The notes under the pieces were generated by a model. It was not told the DNA's origin and searched no databases. It worked only from the letters and a program-made list of their open reading frames with translations. This document shows positions 29,419 to 37,947 of a stretch of DNA of 64,000 nucleotides, piece by piece. The position numbers and the translations under genes are program-made. Within the stretch, counting starts at the first letter, position 1. Every line of letters starts with the position of its first letter. Origin of the DNA: Roseomonas fluvialis (GTDB lineage: Bacteria > Pseudomonadota > Alphaproteobacteria > Acetobacterales > Acetobacteraceae); contig NZ_AP025637.1 of assembly GCF_022846615.1 (NCBI RefSeq), forward strand, positions 3,187,001 through 3,251,000. The letters run 5' to 3'.

Positions 29419-30638
29419 CAGCCGCCTCCCTTGCCCAGCAGCCGCGCGAAGAACGAGGCCCCTGCCCCGCCCGAGCGCACCGCCGCGATTTCCTGCGTGA
29501 GCTGGCCGAGCGCGCGGCGCAACGGTGCGCAGTCCTGGCGCGCCGGGCGGCCCAGGTTCGCCGCGCGGGGCAATTGCCTCGACAGGTCGCCGATCGTCAC
29601 GTCGGGCGCCGCACCGATGCCTTCCTCGACCAGCTTGACCGGCAAGTAGCCGCGCCGGCCCACCCCGTTCAGCACCGTGATCACGCGCCCCGATCCGCCG
29701 GTCAGTGCGACGAGTTTCTTGAGCGCCACCGTGTCGCGGATGCTCGCGACATCCGGACCAAGCACCAGCACGACGTGTCGCGCCTTCTGCAGCACCGCGA
29801 CCTCGCTCGGGCCAGGCGGCATGGGCAGGTCGACGACGACGTGGTTGAAGCGCTGGCGCAGCATGTCGACCACGCGGCGCACGCCTTCCTCGGTCGGCTT
29901 GATCTGGGCCTCCATGGGCTCCTCGGCGGCGATCAGCCGCACGCGGTCGCCGATCGGCACGCCAACGCGGTCGAGGAACAGCGCGTCGACTCGCTCGGGT
30001 TCCTCGATGGCGATGCGCAGGCCGGAGGTCACGCGCGCGCCCAGCATCATCGCCGCCGCGCCGCCGCGCAGGTGCAGGTCGAGCAACGCGACGTGGCTGC
30101 GCGTCGCTTCCTCAAGCTCAAGTGCGAGGTTCACCGCGATGGTCGTGGCCCCGACGCCGCCGCGCACGCCACAAACCACCGTGACCTGGCCGCCGCGGTC
30201 CTGTCCGGCCTCACCGCCGCCCTGGATATGCGGGGCGAACAGCCGCGCCACGTTGTCGCGCGTTAGCGGTTTGTGCAGGTATTCATGCACGCCGACGTTG
30301 CGGGTGATGTCGCGATAGAAGCCGATCTCGGTGCGTTCGCCCACCACCAGCACGCGCACATCGGGCGTGCAGACGGATGCCAGGGCGTCGAGTGCCGCGA
30401 AGGGGTCGTCCACACCGCTGATATCGACGATCAGCACGCGCGGGGTGCTTTCCTTCTCGAGCGCCTTGACGGCCGTGCGCACCGTGCCGCGGCGCATCTG
30501 CGCGCCGAGCACGTCGCCGATCCCGCCACGAATAGCGCCCTCGCTCGCCTCGTCGGCCACGAAGACCATGAGGGCGGGCCGGTCGGCGGAGATAATCGCT
30601 CCGCCGCGCGTCGCGTCCGGGATTTCGCGGACCGCCAT
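29418..30638 (-). CDS. cpaE: Tad locus localisation ATPase TadZ/CpaE
   Basis: 406 residues from ATG 30638. The N-terminal receiver-like domain (to about 140) lacks a convincing phosphorylation set; a MinD/ParA-like domain follows with a degenerate Walker A GVRGGVGATTIAVNLA. TadZ/CpaE directs the pilus machine to its cellular site. An upstream frame extension to 30692 would overlap the preceding lipoprotein gene. Confidence 0.92.
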
Positions 30639-30642
30639 GCGG

Positions 30643-30990
30643 TCAGTTGCCGCCACCGCCACCGCCACCTCCGCTGCTGACGCCGGCCCCACCCCCGCCC
30701 TGCGTGCCTACATCCGAGATTCCGGTCGGCAGGGGCGGGCGGCGTCCGGCATTGAATGCGTTGATCGCGCGCGAGGCCTGGTCACCGCGGTCGGTCGCCG
30801 CACCGGCGCCGCGCGTCAGGTGCGCGGGGTCCGCGACCTGCAGGCGCAGGTTCCGGTCATTGATGCCTTCCGCCTGCCAGGTCCCGCGCCGATCGATGTC
30901 CTGGGCAGGGAAGTAATTGTCGGAGCCGCAGGCGCCAAGCGCGAGAACCAGGCCCAGGGCCGCGGGAATGTGCCGTGCCATGGTGCTCAC
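30643..30990 (-). CDS. Short CpaD-like pilus lipoprotein
   Basis: 115 residues with lipobox LGACG near residue 21. HLTRGAGAATDRGDQASRAI and the following AFNAGRRPPLP resemble the C-terminal part of CpaD, but the usual protein is around 200 residues or more. The last 20 residues are nearly all Gly/Ser. It occupies the cpaD position between cpaC and cpaE and overlaps cpaC by an ATGA. It may be a reduced CpaD or a locus-specific lipoprotein. Confidence 0.75.
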   Translation of the reverse strand: MSTMARHIPAALGLVLALGACGSDNYFPAQDIDRRGTWQAEGINDRNLRLQVADPAHLTRGAGAATDRGDQASRAINAFNAGRRPPLPTGISDVGTQGGGGAGVSSGGGGGGGGN

Positions 30991-33191
30991 TCCACGATGA
31001 AGCCAGCGGCCGCCGGCGGCCTGATCTGACGATAGGGGGCGCCCGAGCCGGTCTGTCGCCGCAGCAGGATGCGCTCGAGGTCCGTCGATGGGCGGAAGGT
31101 GTCGAGCGGCGTCGCGAGCGCCGAGGGGTCGGAGACCGGCCGCACCAGGTAGGGTGTGATGATGATCACGAGTTCCGTCTCATTGCGACGGAACCGGTCG
31201 GAGCGGAACAGCGCGCCCAGCACCGGAATCTCGCCGAGCCCCGCCAGCCCACTGTTGTTGATCGAGGAGTTGCGGCTCAGCAGCCCCGCGATCGCGAAGC
31301 TCTGGCCGGAACCGACCTCAATGGTGGTCTCGGCGCGGCGCACGCTCAGGCCCGGGATGCGGACTGTGCCGCCGGCCACCGGGAAGATCACCGAATTCGC
31401 TTCCGAGAGTTCGCTCACCTCGGGGCGGACGCGCATGTTCAGGCGTTCCGGCGAAAGCACCGTCGGCACGAAGGCGAGGCTCACGCCGAACTGCTTGAAC
31501 TCCACCGTGATGGCATTGTCGTTGTTCGACGCGGCGACCGGGATCGGGAATTCGCCGCCCGCCAGGAACGACGCGACCTCGCCCGACTGCGCGGTCAGAT
31601 TGGGCTCCGCCAGGATGGTCACCAGGCGGTCCTGAGCGAGCGCATCGATGATGCCGTTGATATCGAAATTGCCGCCACTGTAGCCGAGCCCGACCAGGCC
31701 GCCGGTCGCCGTCGCGCCCGTCAGCGCCCCGATCAGCGATCCCACCACGCCGCTGCCGGTACGCAGCCCGACCGTCCAGGTCCCGTCATTGAACGCGCCG
31801 AGCCAGTTGAAGCCCAGGTCGCGGGTGATCTCGCGCGAGATCTCGGCAACTCGCACGCGCAGGTTCACCTGGATGCCCGACAGCAGAGTCAGGTTGTTGA
31901 TGACCTCGCGCGCTTCGCCGGCCATCGCCTTGGCCACCGCTTCGGCGCGCTGCGCGTCGACCGCGGCGGGCACCATGCCCGACAGCGTGATCGGGCCGCG
32001 GCTGGTCATGGCGACGCGCACATTCTGCCCGCCGCGCACGGTACGGCGGATCATGCTCTGGATCTGGCCGGCGGTGACCGGCGGCGGCCCCGCCGCGGCC
32101 TGCGGCAGGCCGGTCCCCGGCGTCGCGACGGTCGAGGCAACGGTGATGTCGAACTCGGCGACCAGCGAACCATCCTCGCGCGTCGCGATGAGGTTCGTGC
32201 GGCCCGCATTCACACCCATGATGAACAGGCTGGTGGGCGAAGCCGGCTGCACCCGCGCGATGCGCGGGTCGGCTACCAGCACCGTCAGCGCGGCGGCGGG
32301 AAGTTCAACCAGCCGGCCAGAACCCTGTTCGAGCACCAGCGGGCGCGTGAGCGTGGCACCCGGGGCCGGCGCAATCACCTGCGGCGTGCCAGGCATCTGC
32401 GGCTGCGCCTGGGCCTGGGCCTGCGGCACCAGCGGGATGCCAAAGGGCGCGCTCTGCACCGGCACCGTCATCGGCGCCCCGGTGCGCGGACCGGATGGCG
32501 GCAGGGCCTGCGCCATGCGGATCGTGGCCGGCGCGGGCGTGGCGGGCAGCGGCGCGTCGGTGATCGTCGCGGCGGTCATGCCGGGCGCAGTCGGCGTGGC
32601 GCTCGCGAGCATCGGCACGTCGGCTGCACTGCGGACCGGCGCGCGGAGGCGTGTCGCGGCGGCAAGGTCCGCCATCACAGCATCGGCGCTCGGTGCCGAC
32701 GCCGCGGGGCGCGCCTCGGCCACGTCCGAGCCGGGGTCGAGCACGTCGATCACCAGCTTCGGGCCATGGTGGAAATGGCGGAAGCGGGACCCGGCCCGCG
32801 CCTCGATCCGGACCGACTGGCCATCGCCCGACAGCGCGACCACGTTGCGCGGCACCGCGGCACCCAGCGCGATGCGCACCGGCTCGGCGAAGCGGATCAT
32901 CAGGCCGTCGGCCGTGGCCTCGGCCTGGTATTCGGTGCGCGCGGGCCAGTCGAAGACGATCCGACCATAGCCCGGATGCGTGCCGGTGCGCACCGGAATG
33001 CGCGGCGCGCTTGCGGCCGCGGCGGCAGCCAAGGTCACGTCATCGGCGGCGACAGGCGGAACCGAGACGCCGGCGAGAAGGACAAAAGCGAGGGGAAGTG
33101 CCATGGGCGCGGCGCGGAACATTCGCGCCCTCCCGATCGCCTTCCAGGCCGGATGGGATGGATTGTCTCCGGCCCGGTGCCCTTGATTCAT
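30987..33191 (-). CDS. cpaC: Tad outer-membrane secretin CpaC/RcpA
   Basis: 734 residues. After a signal peptide come an unusually long N-terminal region with an AMIN-like part (about 60-150) and a Pro/Ala-rich linker (150-290), then a BON-like segment and the secretin domain (about 470-690) with VPTVLSPERLNMRVRPEVSE and GLGEIPVLGALFRSDRF. It forms the pilus pore in the outer membrane. ATG 33191 overlaps the cpaB stop (ATGA) with an AGGAGG upstream; ATG 33122 also has GGGAGG and gives a cleaner signal peptide. Confidence 0.93.
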   Translation of the reverse strand: MNQGHRAGDNPSHPAWKAIGRARMFRAAPMALPLAFVLLAGVSVPPVAADDVTLAAAAAASAPRIPVRTGTHPGYGRIVFDWPARTEYQAEATADGLMIRFAEPVRIALGAAVPRNVVALSGDGQSVRIEARAGSRFRHFHHGPKLVIDVLDPGSDVAEARPAASAPSADAVMADLAAATRLRAPVRSAADVPMLASATPTAPGMTAATITDAPLPATPAPATIRMAQALPPSGPRTGAPMTVPVQSAPFGIPLVPQAQAQAQPQMPGTPQVIAPAPGATLTRPLVLEQGSGRLVELPAAALTVLVADPRIARVQPASPTSLFIMGVNAGRTNLIATREDGSLVAEFDITVASTVATPGTGLPQAAAGPPPVTAGQIQSMIRRTVRGGQNVRVAMTSRGPITLSGMVPAAVDAQRAEAVAKAMAGEAREVINNLTLLSGIQVNLRVRVAEISREITRDLGFNWLGAFNDGTWTVGLRTGSGVVGSLIGALTGATATGGLVGLGYSGGNFDINGIIDALAQDRLVTILAEPNLTAQSGEVASFLAGGEFPIPVAASNNDNAITVEFKQFGVSLAFVPTVLSPERLNMRVRPEVSELSEANSVIFPVAGGTVRIPGLSVRRAETTIEVGSGQSFAIAGLLSRNSSINNSGLAGLGEIPVLGALFRSDRFRRNETELVIIITPYLVRPVSDPSALATPLDTFRPSTDLERILLRRQTGSGAPYRQIRPPAAAGFIVE

Positions 33192-34054
33192 CGGAACGTA
33201 ACCTCCTGCTGCGAGCCGCCCTGAATAATACGCATGCGCGTCGAAGGGGAAGGTGCCTGAGGACCGGTAAGCGCAGAGGAAACGTCGGAACCAAAAACAA
33301 GCGAGGGACGCGGACCCGAGGCCTCGGGCACACCCTCGATCGAACGAACCACCAGTGAGATACGACCGAGTTGCATCGCAACCGCCAGTCGCTCCGCCTG
33401 CTCCGGATTCACTTCCAGAGTAACGGTGCGGGCAACGACACGCGCCGCCGTGGCATCGGTTCCGCTGTGACTGATCTGCTGGTCCACCGCGATCACCCTG
33501 ACGGCCGACAGGATGGTCTCGCCGACCACGCGGCGTCCAGGCGATTCCCCACCCTGGCTGCCCTGCAGGTTCTGCGTCAGGATCAGGTCGACCTCGTCGC
33601 CTGGCCAGATCAGGCCCGACGCCCCGGTCACCACGTCGACGCCGATCGAGATGGCGCGGGTGCCGGGCCGCAGCACCGCGGCCAGGAAGCCACGGTCACG
33701 CGGACGCAGCACGTCGGTCGCGATCACCGGCTGATTCGGGTCGATGAAGCGGCGCAGCAGTGCGCCGCGCAGCTCCGCCAGCGACGCCGTGCCGCCGGTG
33801 AAGGCGCCTTCCGGCACCGCATCCGCGGAGACCTCGCTCTCGCGGAAATCCTCGTCCTTGAGCAGCGTACCGATCGACAGCGGGCGCGCCGCGACAAGCA
33901 TGCGCACGCGCGCCGGAGGGGCCACCACCGGCGGCGCCTCGACCCGCGCGACCTGCTGGGGGACGCCGCCGGGCTGGATCAGCTGCAGCGCGAGGATCCC
34001 GAGGCCGGTGGCGCTCAGGACAAGGGAGACGACGACAAGAAGCCGCAGGATCAT
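33188..34054 (-). CDS. cpaB: Tad pilus assembly protein CpaB/RcpC
   Basis: 288 residues. One N-terminal TM, then an SAF domain (about 50-115, RVRMLVAARPLSIGTLLKDE) and the RcpC/CpaB domain with AISIGVDVVTGASGLIWPGD and a TLEVNPEQAERLAVAMQLG segment. It is a periplasmic partner of the secretin. It begins 3 bp after cpaA. Confidence 0.93.
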   Translation of the reverse strand: MILRLLVVVSLVLSATGLGILALQLIQPGGVPQQVARVEAPPVVAPPARVRMLVAARPLSIGTLLKDEDFRESEVSADAVPEGAFTGGTASLAELRGALLRRFIDPNQPVIATDVLRPRDRGFLAAVLRPGTRAISIGVDVVTGASGLIWPGDEVDLILTQNLQGSQGGESPGRRVVGETILSAVRVIAVDQQISHSGTDATAARVVARTVTLEVNPEQAERLAVAMQLGRISLVVRSIEGVPEASGPRPSLVFGSDVSSALTGPQAPSPSTRMRIIQGGSQQEVTFR

Positions 34055-34057
34055 GTG

Positions 34058-34567
34058 TCAGGCCCTCGGCAAGGAGATCAGGAGGAGGAGGCCGCCACCG
34101 GCGATGGCGACGGCATAGGGAAGCGGGCCGCGGCGGCGCATCCGCCAGGCCTCGACGGCGAGCACGCGGCGCAGCAGCGTTGCACCGCCCGCGACGCGGG
34201 TCTCGGGCGCCAGCCGGCGGCCCAGGATATAGGCCACGCCCAGCGCGCCGCCGACAAAGACGGTCGCGACAACGAAGTCCCAGGTGTAGCCGGGCGAAAG
34301 GCCGACCGCCATCGCGCTCAGCAGCTTCACATCGCCGCCACCAAGCCAGCCGCGCGCCGCGATCGGCACCAGCAGAATAAAGACGGCGGCGGCCAACAGC
34401 AGCGAGGTGCCGGCCGCAGCCCAGCCTTCGACCAGGCGCGTCGCCACGCCGATGACACCGATGGCAATAGGGATGGGGTCCGGGATCAGGCGCGTCGCGA
34501 CATCCCGTGCCGCCGCGAAGAAGAGCAGAGGGACCGCCAGCGCCAGGAACACAACGATCGGACTCAC
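34058..34567 (-). CDS. cpaA: Flp prepilin peptidase CpaA/TadV (A24 family)
   Basis: 169 residues, about five TM helices. The two catalytic aspartates are seen in ARDVATRLIPDP and in the GGGDVKLL motif. It cleaves and may methylate Flp prepilins at the G/xxxxE site present in both adjacent pilins. Located 24 bp downstream of a pilin gene. Confidence 0.92.
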   Translation of the reverse strand: MSPIVVFLALAVPLLFFAAARDVATRLIPDPIPIAIGVIGVATRLVEGWAAAGTSLLLAAAVFILLVPIAARGWLGGGDVKLLSAMAVGLSPGYTWDFVVATVFVGGALGVAYILGRRLAPETRVAGGATLLRRVLAVEAWRMRRRGPLPYAVAIAGGGLLLLISLPRA

Positions 34568-34591
34568 GGCGCGGTCACCTCATATGGAAGG

Positions 34592-34807
34592 TCAGCGGGT
34601 GGTGCTCAGGTTCGCGATCATGTCGGCCTGTGTCTCGGACACCGTGTTGCCAAGAACCACGAAAGCCGAATTATTGGGGTCACCAAGAAGGACGACCGCG
34701 GCACCAACAACGATCACAATGCCCACCGCCATAATGGCGTACTCCGCGGAGGCCACGCCGCGGCGCTCACGCAGAAGATGCAGCACGCCGCGCACCATCC
34801 TTGTCAT
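34592..34807 (-). CDS. Flp-type pilin, second copy
   Basis: 71 residues. The prepilin peptidase site is RRG-VASAEYAIMAVG with E and Y at +5/+6, followed by a hydrophobic segment IVIVVGAAVVLLG. The mature tail NSAFVVLGNTVSETQADMIA differs strongly from the other pilin, so this may be a minor pilin. ATG 34807 has GGGGG at a suitable distance; ATG 34798 is an alternative. Confidence 0.88.
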   Translation of the reverse strand: MTRMVRGVLHLLRERRGVASAEYAIMAVGIVIVVGAAVVLLGDPNNSAFVVLGNTVSETQADMIANLSTTR

Positions 34808-34973
34808 CGAATTCGCCCCCGACGGAAGGCCCATCCGGACATCTCAGTCTCCGGCTAGGCGTTTTGCCTGCAGTCCTCGTAGTTTCCTGGCGCCACCCCG
34901 CCACAATATCGTACGAGCACGCGTCGGGGCAGACAACTGACACCGCTATTCTTGGCTGGAAAGTCGGCAAGGA

Positions 34974-34994
34974 CCGAAGGACGGCGCCCTTCGG
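34974..34994. other. Intergenic hairpin between the two pilin genes
   Basis: CCGAAGG and CCTTCGG form a 7-bp stem with a 7-nt loop in the 257-bp gap between the pilin genes (34808-35064). There is no U-tract on either strand, so processing or partial termination is more likely than a classical terminator. Confidence 0.4.
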
Positions 34995-35021
34995 CCAGTC
35001 TCTCCGCGCGATGGAGTGCCG

Positions 35022-35052
35022 TCGGCGGATGATCCGAATGACCATCCGCCGA
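35022..35052. terminator. Hairpin just after the first pilin gene
   Basis: TCGGCGGATG and CATCCGCCGA form a perfect 10-bp stem with an 11-nt loop, starting 12 bp past the stop of the upstream pilin. No T-run follows on the minus strand. In major-pilin operons such hairpins often stabilise the pilin message while limiting read-through; that is inference here. Confidence 0.5.
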
Positions 35053-35064
35053 AGCTTTGCCAGA

Positions 35065-35277
35065 TCAGCGGGCGGCCGACGCGGCGACGCGGTCCTGCTG
35101 CGACCCGATCTGCACGCCGACCTCGGAGAAGGCGTCGCGCAGCTGCGGGGCGAACACCGCCACGGCCGAACCCACGATGATGACCACGCCCACCGCGAGG
35201 ATGGCGTATTCGGCAGCGGTCACGCCCTTGCGGTCGGAAGCCGTGCCACGGATGGAAGCCAGGAACTTGCGAATCAT
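35065..35277 (-). CDS. Flp-type pilin, probable major subunit
   Basis: 70 residues beginning MIRKFLASIRG. Cleavage motif RKG-VTAAEYAILAVG and a hydrophobic core VVIIVGSAVAVF match Flp/Fap pilins. It is first in the locus, behind a strong GAAGGGGA ribosome site and an AT-rich upstream region, and is followed by a stem-loop. This is the usual position of the major pilin. Confidence 0.93.
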   Translation of the reverse strand: MIRKFLASIRGTASDRKGVTAAEYAILAVGVVIIVGSAVAVFAPQLRDAFSEVGVQIGSQQDRVAASAAR

Positions 35278-35788
35278 GTCGATCCCCTTCGGTTAATCTC
35301 AATAACGAGCCGCACGATGTGAGGCCAACCGCTCCCGCTCGTCTGGGTGACAGCGTCTGGCCCGCGAAGGGGATCAACCGAGCCCGATTGGACCCCCGCG
35401 ACACCGCAACCAAACCACAGGCATTAACCAACGGTCAACGAAAAAAAACACGTCATTGTCTGTTTTTTAAGACGATCTTTGAAAAAGGCGCAAAATCCAG
35501 GCGTTTCCGGGGTCGCAACGCCTGTCACAAAAGCGCGAAGTCGCGCCAACCATCGCCCCACGCGACAGCACAAGGCCCATCTCCCGCCGAAAAGGTCCAA
35601 TTTTCCGGACAAGACCCCATTTCCGACCAGCAGCGGCCGAAGCCTCTGCCATGCGTAGCATCAAGTCTTCGTGATGCGCCCGGCCGGCACAACCGCCGTC
35701 CCCGCCTGCAACCGGCCCCGCCCGCCCCGATTGCCGCAGGCGCAGGTTCAGGCATGATCCCGCCAGCATCGAACCAAGGACTCTCGCC
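35278..35788. promoter_or_regulatory. AT-rich divergent intergenic region upstream of the pilin
   Basis: This 511-bp gap separates the pilin and the lyase gene and has no convincing coding frame. It is the least GC-rich stretch of the window around 35420-35480. It holds an inverted A-tract/T-tract pair (AAAAAACA at 35443-35450, TGTTTTTT at 35461-35468) and two GGTTAA/TTAACC elements (35291 and 35424) resembling CtrA half-sites. No specific promoter can be fixed by eye. Confidence 0.45.
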
Positions 35789-36751
35789 ATGCGCCTCGGC
35801 CAAGGCAGCCCCACTCGCCCGACCACGCGGCTTCGCGCGCTGATCGAGACGCATCGTCCGCTGGTCGTTCCCGGCTGCTTCAACGCCATGTCCGCCCGCA
35901 TCCTCGAGGATGCCGGTTTCCCCGCGCTCTACATGTCGGGCTACGGTACCTCGTTGAACCTTCTGGGCCTGCCCGATGCCGGGCTCGCCACCCTCACCGA
36001 GATGGCGCTGAACGCGAAGCTGATCGCCGCGGCCGTGAAGGTGCCCCTGATCGCCGATGCCGATACCGGGTTCGGCAACGCCATCAACGTGGTCCGCACG
36101 GTCGAGGAATACATCCGCGCCGGCGTGGCCGGCCTGCACCTCGAGGACCAGGTGGCGCCCAAGCGCTGCGGCCATGTCGCAGGACGCGAGGTGATCGCGC
36201 GCGAGGAAGCCGTGCTCAAGGTCCGCGCCGCGGCGCGCACGCGCGACTCTCTCGACCCCGATTTCGTGGTGATCGCCCGCACCGACGGCCGCGGCGCGCA
36301 TGGGGGTTCGCTCGATGAGGCGATCGACCGCGCCAATGCGTTCCTCGATGCCGGCGCCGACCTGGCCTTCGTGGAAGGCCCCAAGGATGTCGCCGAGGTC
36401 GCGCGCATCGGGGCCGAGGTGCGCGGCCCGGTCTTCTACAACATGACCGGCATCTCGCCCCGCCTGTCGGCCGAGCAGATGGCCGAGCTCGGCATCCGCG
36501 TGTGCATCCTGCCCGGGGCCGCGATGCGCGCGACCATCATGGCGATCCACGATTTCGCGCATGCGCTCAAGACCGAGGGGCCGATGGCCGAGGCCGCCTA
36601 CGACGCACGCTTCAAGCAGCACCCGATGGGCAACCTGCACGGCTTCTCGGGCTTCGACCGCATCCGGGACATGGAGGCGGAGTTCCTCCCCGAGGATGCC
36701 GGGCGGAAGTATGAAGGCGGGCTCGGCTATGCGCCGAAGGCGGCGGAGTGA
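35789..36751 (+). CDS. Isocitrate lyase/PEP mutase superfamily lyase
   Basis: 320 residues of the TIM-barrel superfamily. PLIADADTGFGN binds metal, HLEDQVAPKRCGH carries the KRCGH catalytic loop of lyases (PEP mutases lack this cysteine), and VVIARTDGRGAHGG follows. Candidates are methylisocitrate, oxaloacetate or 2,3-dimethylmalate cleavage. Preceded by a 511-bp gap and followed by a minus-strand Bug receptor; leuCDB lie 1.2 kb downstream. Confidence 0.88.
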   Translation: MRLGQGSPTRPTTRLRALIETHRPLVVPGCFNAMSARILEDAGFPALYMSGYGTSLNLLGLPDAGLATLTEMALNAKLIAAAVKVPLIADADTGFGNAINVVRTVEEYIRAGVAGLHLEDQVAPKRCGHVAGREVIAREEAVLKVRAAARTRDSLDPDFVVIARTDGRGAHGGSLDEAIDRANAFLDAGADLAFVEGPKDVAEVARIGAEVRGPVFYNMTGISPRLSAEQMAELGIRVCILPGAAMRATIMAIHDFAHALKTEGPMAEAAYDARFKQHPMGNLHGFSGFDRIRDMEAEFLPEDAGRKYEGGLGYAPKAAE

Positions 36752-36861
36752 AACGCCGCCGCTGAGTCACCTTCGTGGTCGGGCCGCCGGCCTTCGCACC
36801 GGGCGCGGCCGATGGCCGGTGCACGGCCGCGCGATGAAGGATCCGGCTGGGCGCTGGCACG

Positions 36862-37824
36862 CTACCCCACCCGCAATCCTGTCGCCGCGACGATGCGCCG
36901 TGCCGTCTCGCGGTCCCGCCGGATGACCTCCGCGAAGGCCACCGGGTCGGATTCCACCGGATCTGCACCCGTCGCATCGAGCCGCCGGCGCACATCCGCA
37001 TCGGCCAGCGCCGCGCCGATCGCCTGCGCGAAACGGCGCGTCGCCGCATCCGGCGTGCCGGCGGGCGCGAACACACCGGTCCAGGACGACATGTCGTAGC
37101 CCGGGAACGTCTCCGCGATGACCGGGATCTGCGGCAGCGAGGCCTGGCGCCGGCCGGCCGTGCTCGCGATCAGCGTCGCACCCCGCTCCACCGCCGGGCG
37201 CAGGCTGGAATAGGAGATGATGCCCGCGTCGATCCGCCCGGCCGCGAGTTCGCGCGCGACATCCGCGCCGCCCCGGAAGGGCACGTGTTCCAGGCGGATG
37301 CCGGCGGCCATCTGCAGCGCCTCGCCCATGAAATGGCCGATATGCGCGACGCCCGGCGTGCCGTAGGTGACCTCGCCCGGGCGGCGCTTCGCCTCCGCCA
37401 CGAAGCCAGCCAGGTCGGTGGCAGGGAAGCCGGCGCGGATGCCCAGGATGTACGGCTGCGTCGTCACCTGCACGACCGGGATGAAGGCGGCGGCATAGTC
37501 GAAGGGCAGGTCGCGGCGCACTTCGGGCAGCGTTGCGAAGGTCGCGCCCTCGAACAGCAGCGTGGTGCCGTCGGCCGGCGCGGCATGGACAGCCGCCGCG
37601 CCGATCGCCCCGGAGGCGCCGGTACGGTTCTCGATGATGAAGGACTGCCCGAGATGTTCCGCCACGCGGACCTGCAGGATGCGCGCGATGGTGTCGGCCA
37701 CGCCGCCGGCGCTGTAGGGCACCACGAAGCGCACCGGCCGGTCGGGCCAGGCGGTCTGCGCGCGCGCGGCGCCAGGGGCCGCCAGCGCAACAAGGCCAAG
37801 CGAGCGCCGCGTGATGCGTGCCAT
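36862..37824 (-). CDS. Bug-family substrate-binding protein
   Basis: 320 residues with a signal peptide (MARITRRSLGLVALAAPGA) and the Bug motifs PDRPVRFVVPYSAGGVADT and IIENRTGASG. ATG 37824 has GGAGGAA upstream. It is divergent from leuC by 123 bp, so the two may share control. No permease genes nearby. Substrate unknown; an organic acid related to the flanking lyase and LeuCDB-like enzymes is a reasonable guess. Confidence 0.93.
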   Translation of the reverse strand: MARITRRSLGLVALAAPGAARAQTAWPDRPVRFVVPYSAGGVADTIARILQVRVAEHLGQSFIIENRTGASGAIGAAAVHAAPADGTTLLFEGATFATLPEVRRDLPFDYAAAFIPVVQVTTQPYILGIRAGFPATDLAGFVAEAKRRPGEVTYGTPGVAHIGHFMGEALQMAAGIRLEHVPFRGGADVARELAAGRIDAGIISYSSLRPAVERGATLIASTAGRRQASLPQIPVIAETFPGYDMSSWTGVFAPAGTPDAATRRFAQAIGAALADADVRRRLDATGADPVESDPVAFAEVIRRDRETARRIVAATGLRVG

Positions 37825-37947
37825 GCCAACATTCCTCCGGAACCGCGGGCGCTTGACCACGCCCGTCGCGCGCGGCGTGATGCCGCCGCGCCGCGCGACC
37901 GTCCCTTGGCCGTCCGCGAGCGTCAAGCACTGCGGGAGCAACGCGCC

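Noticed and set aside
35443-35468. A-tract/T-tract inverted repeat as an intrinsic terminator
   Set aside because: The stem is only A-T pairs and lies far from any gene end; a GC stem with a U-tract is missing. Kept as part of a regulatory region instead.
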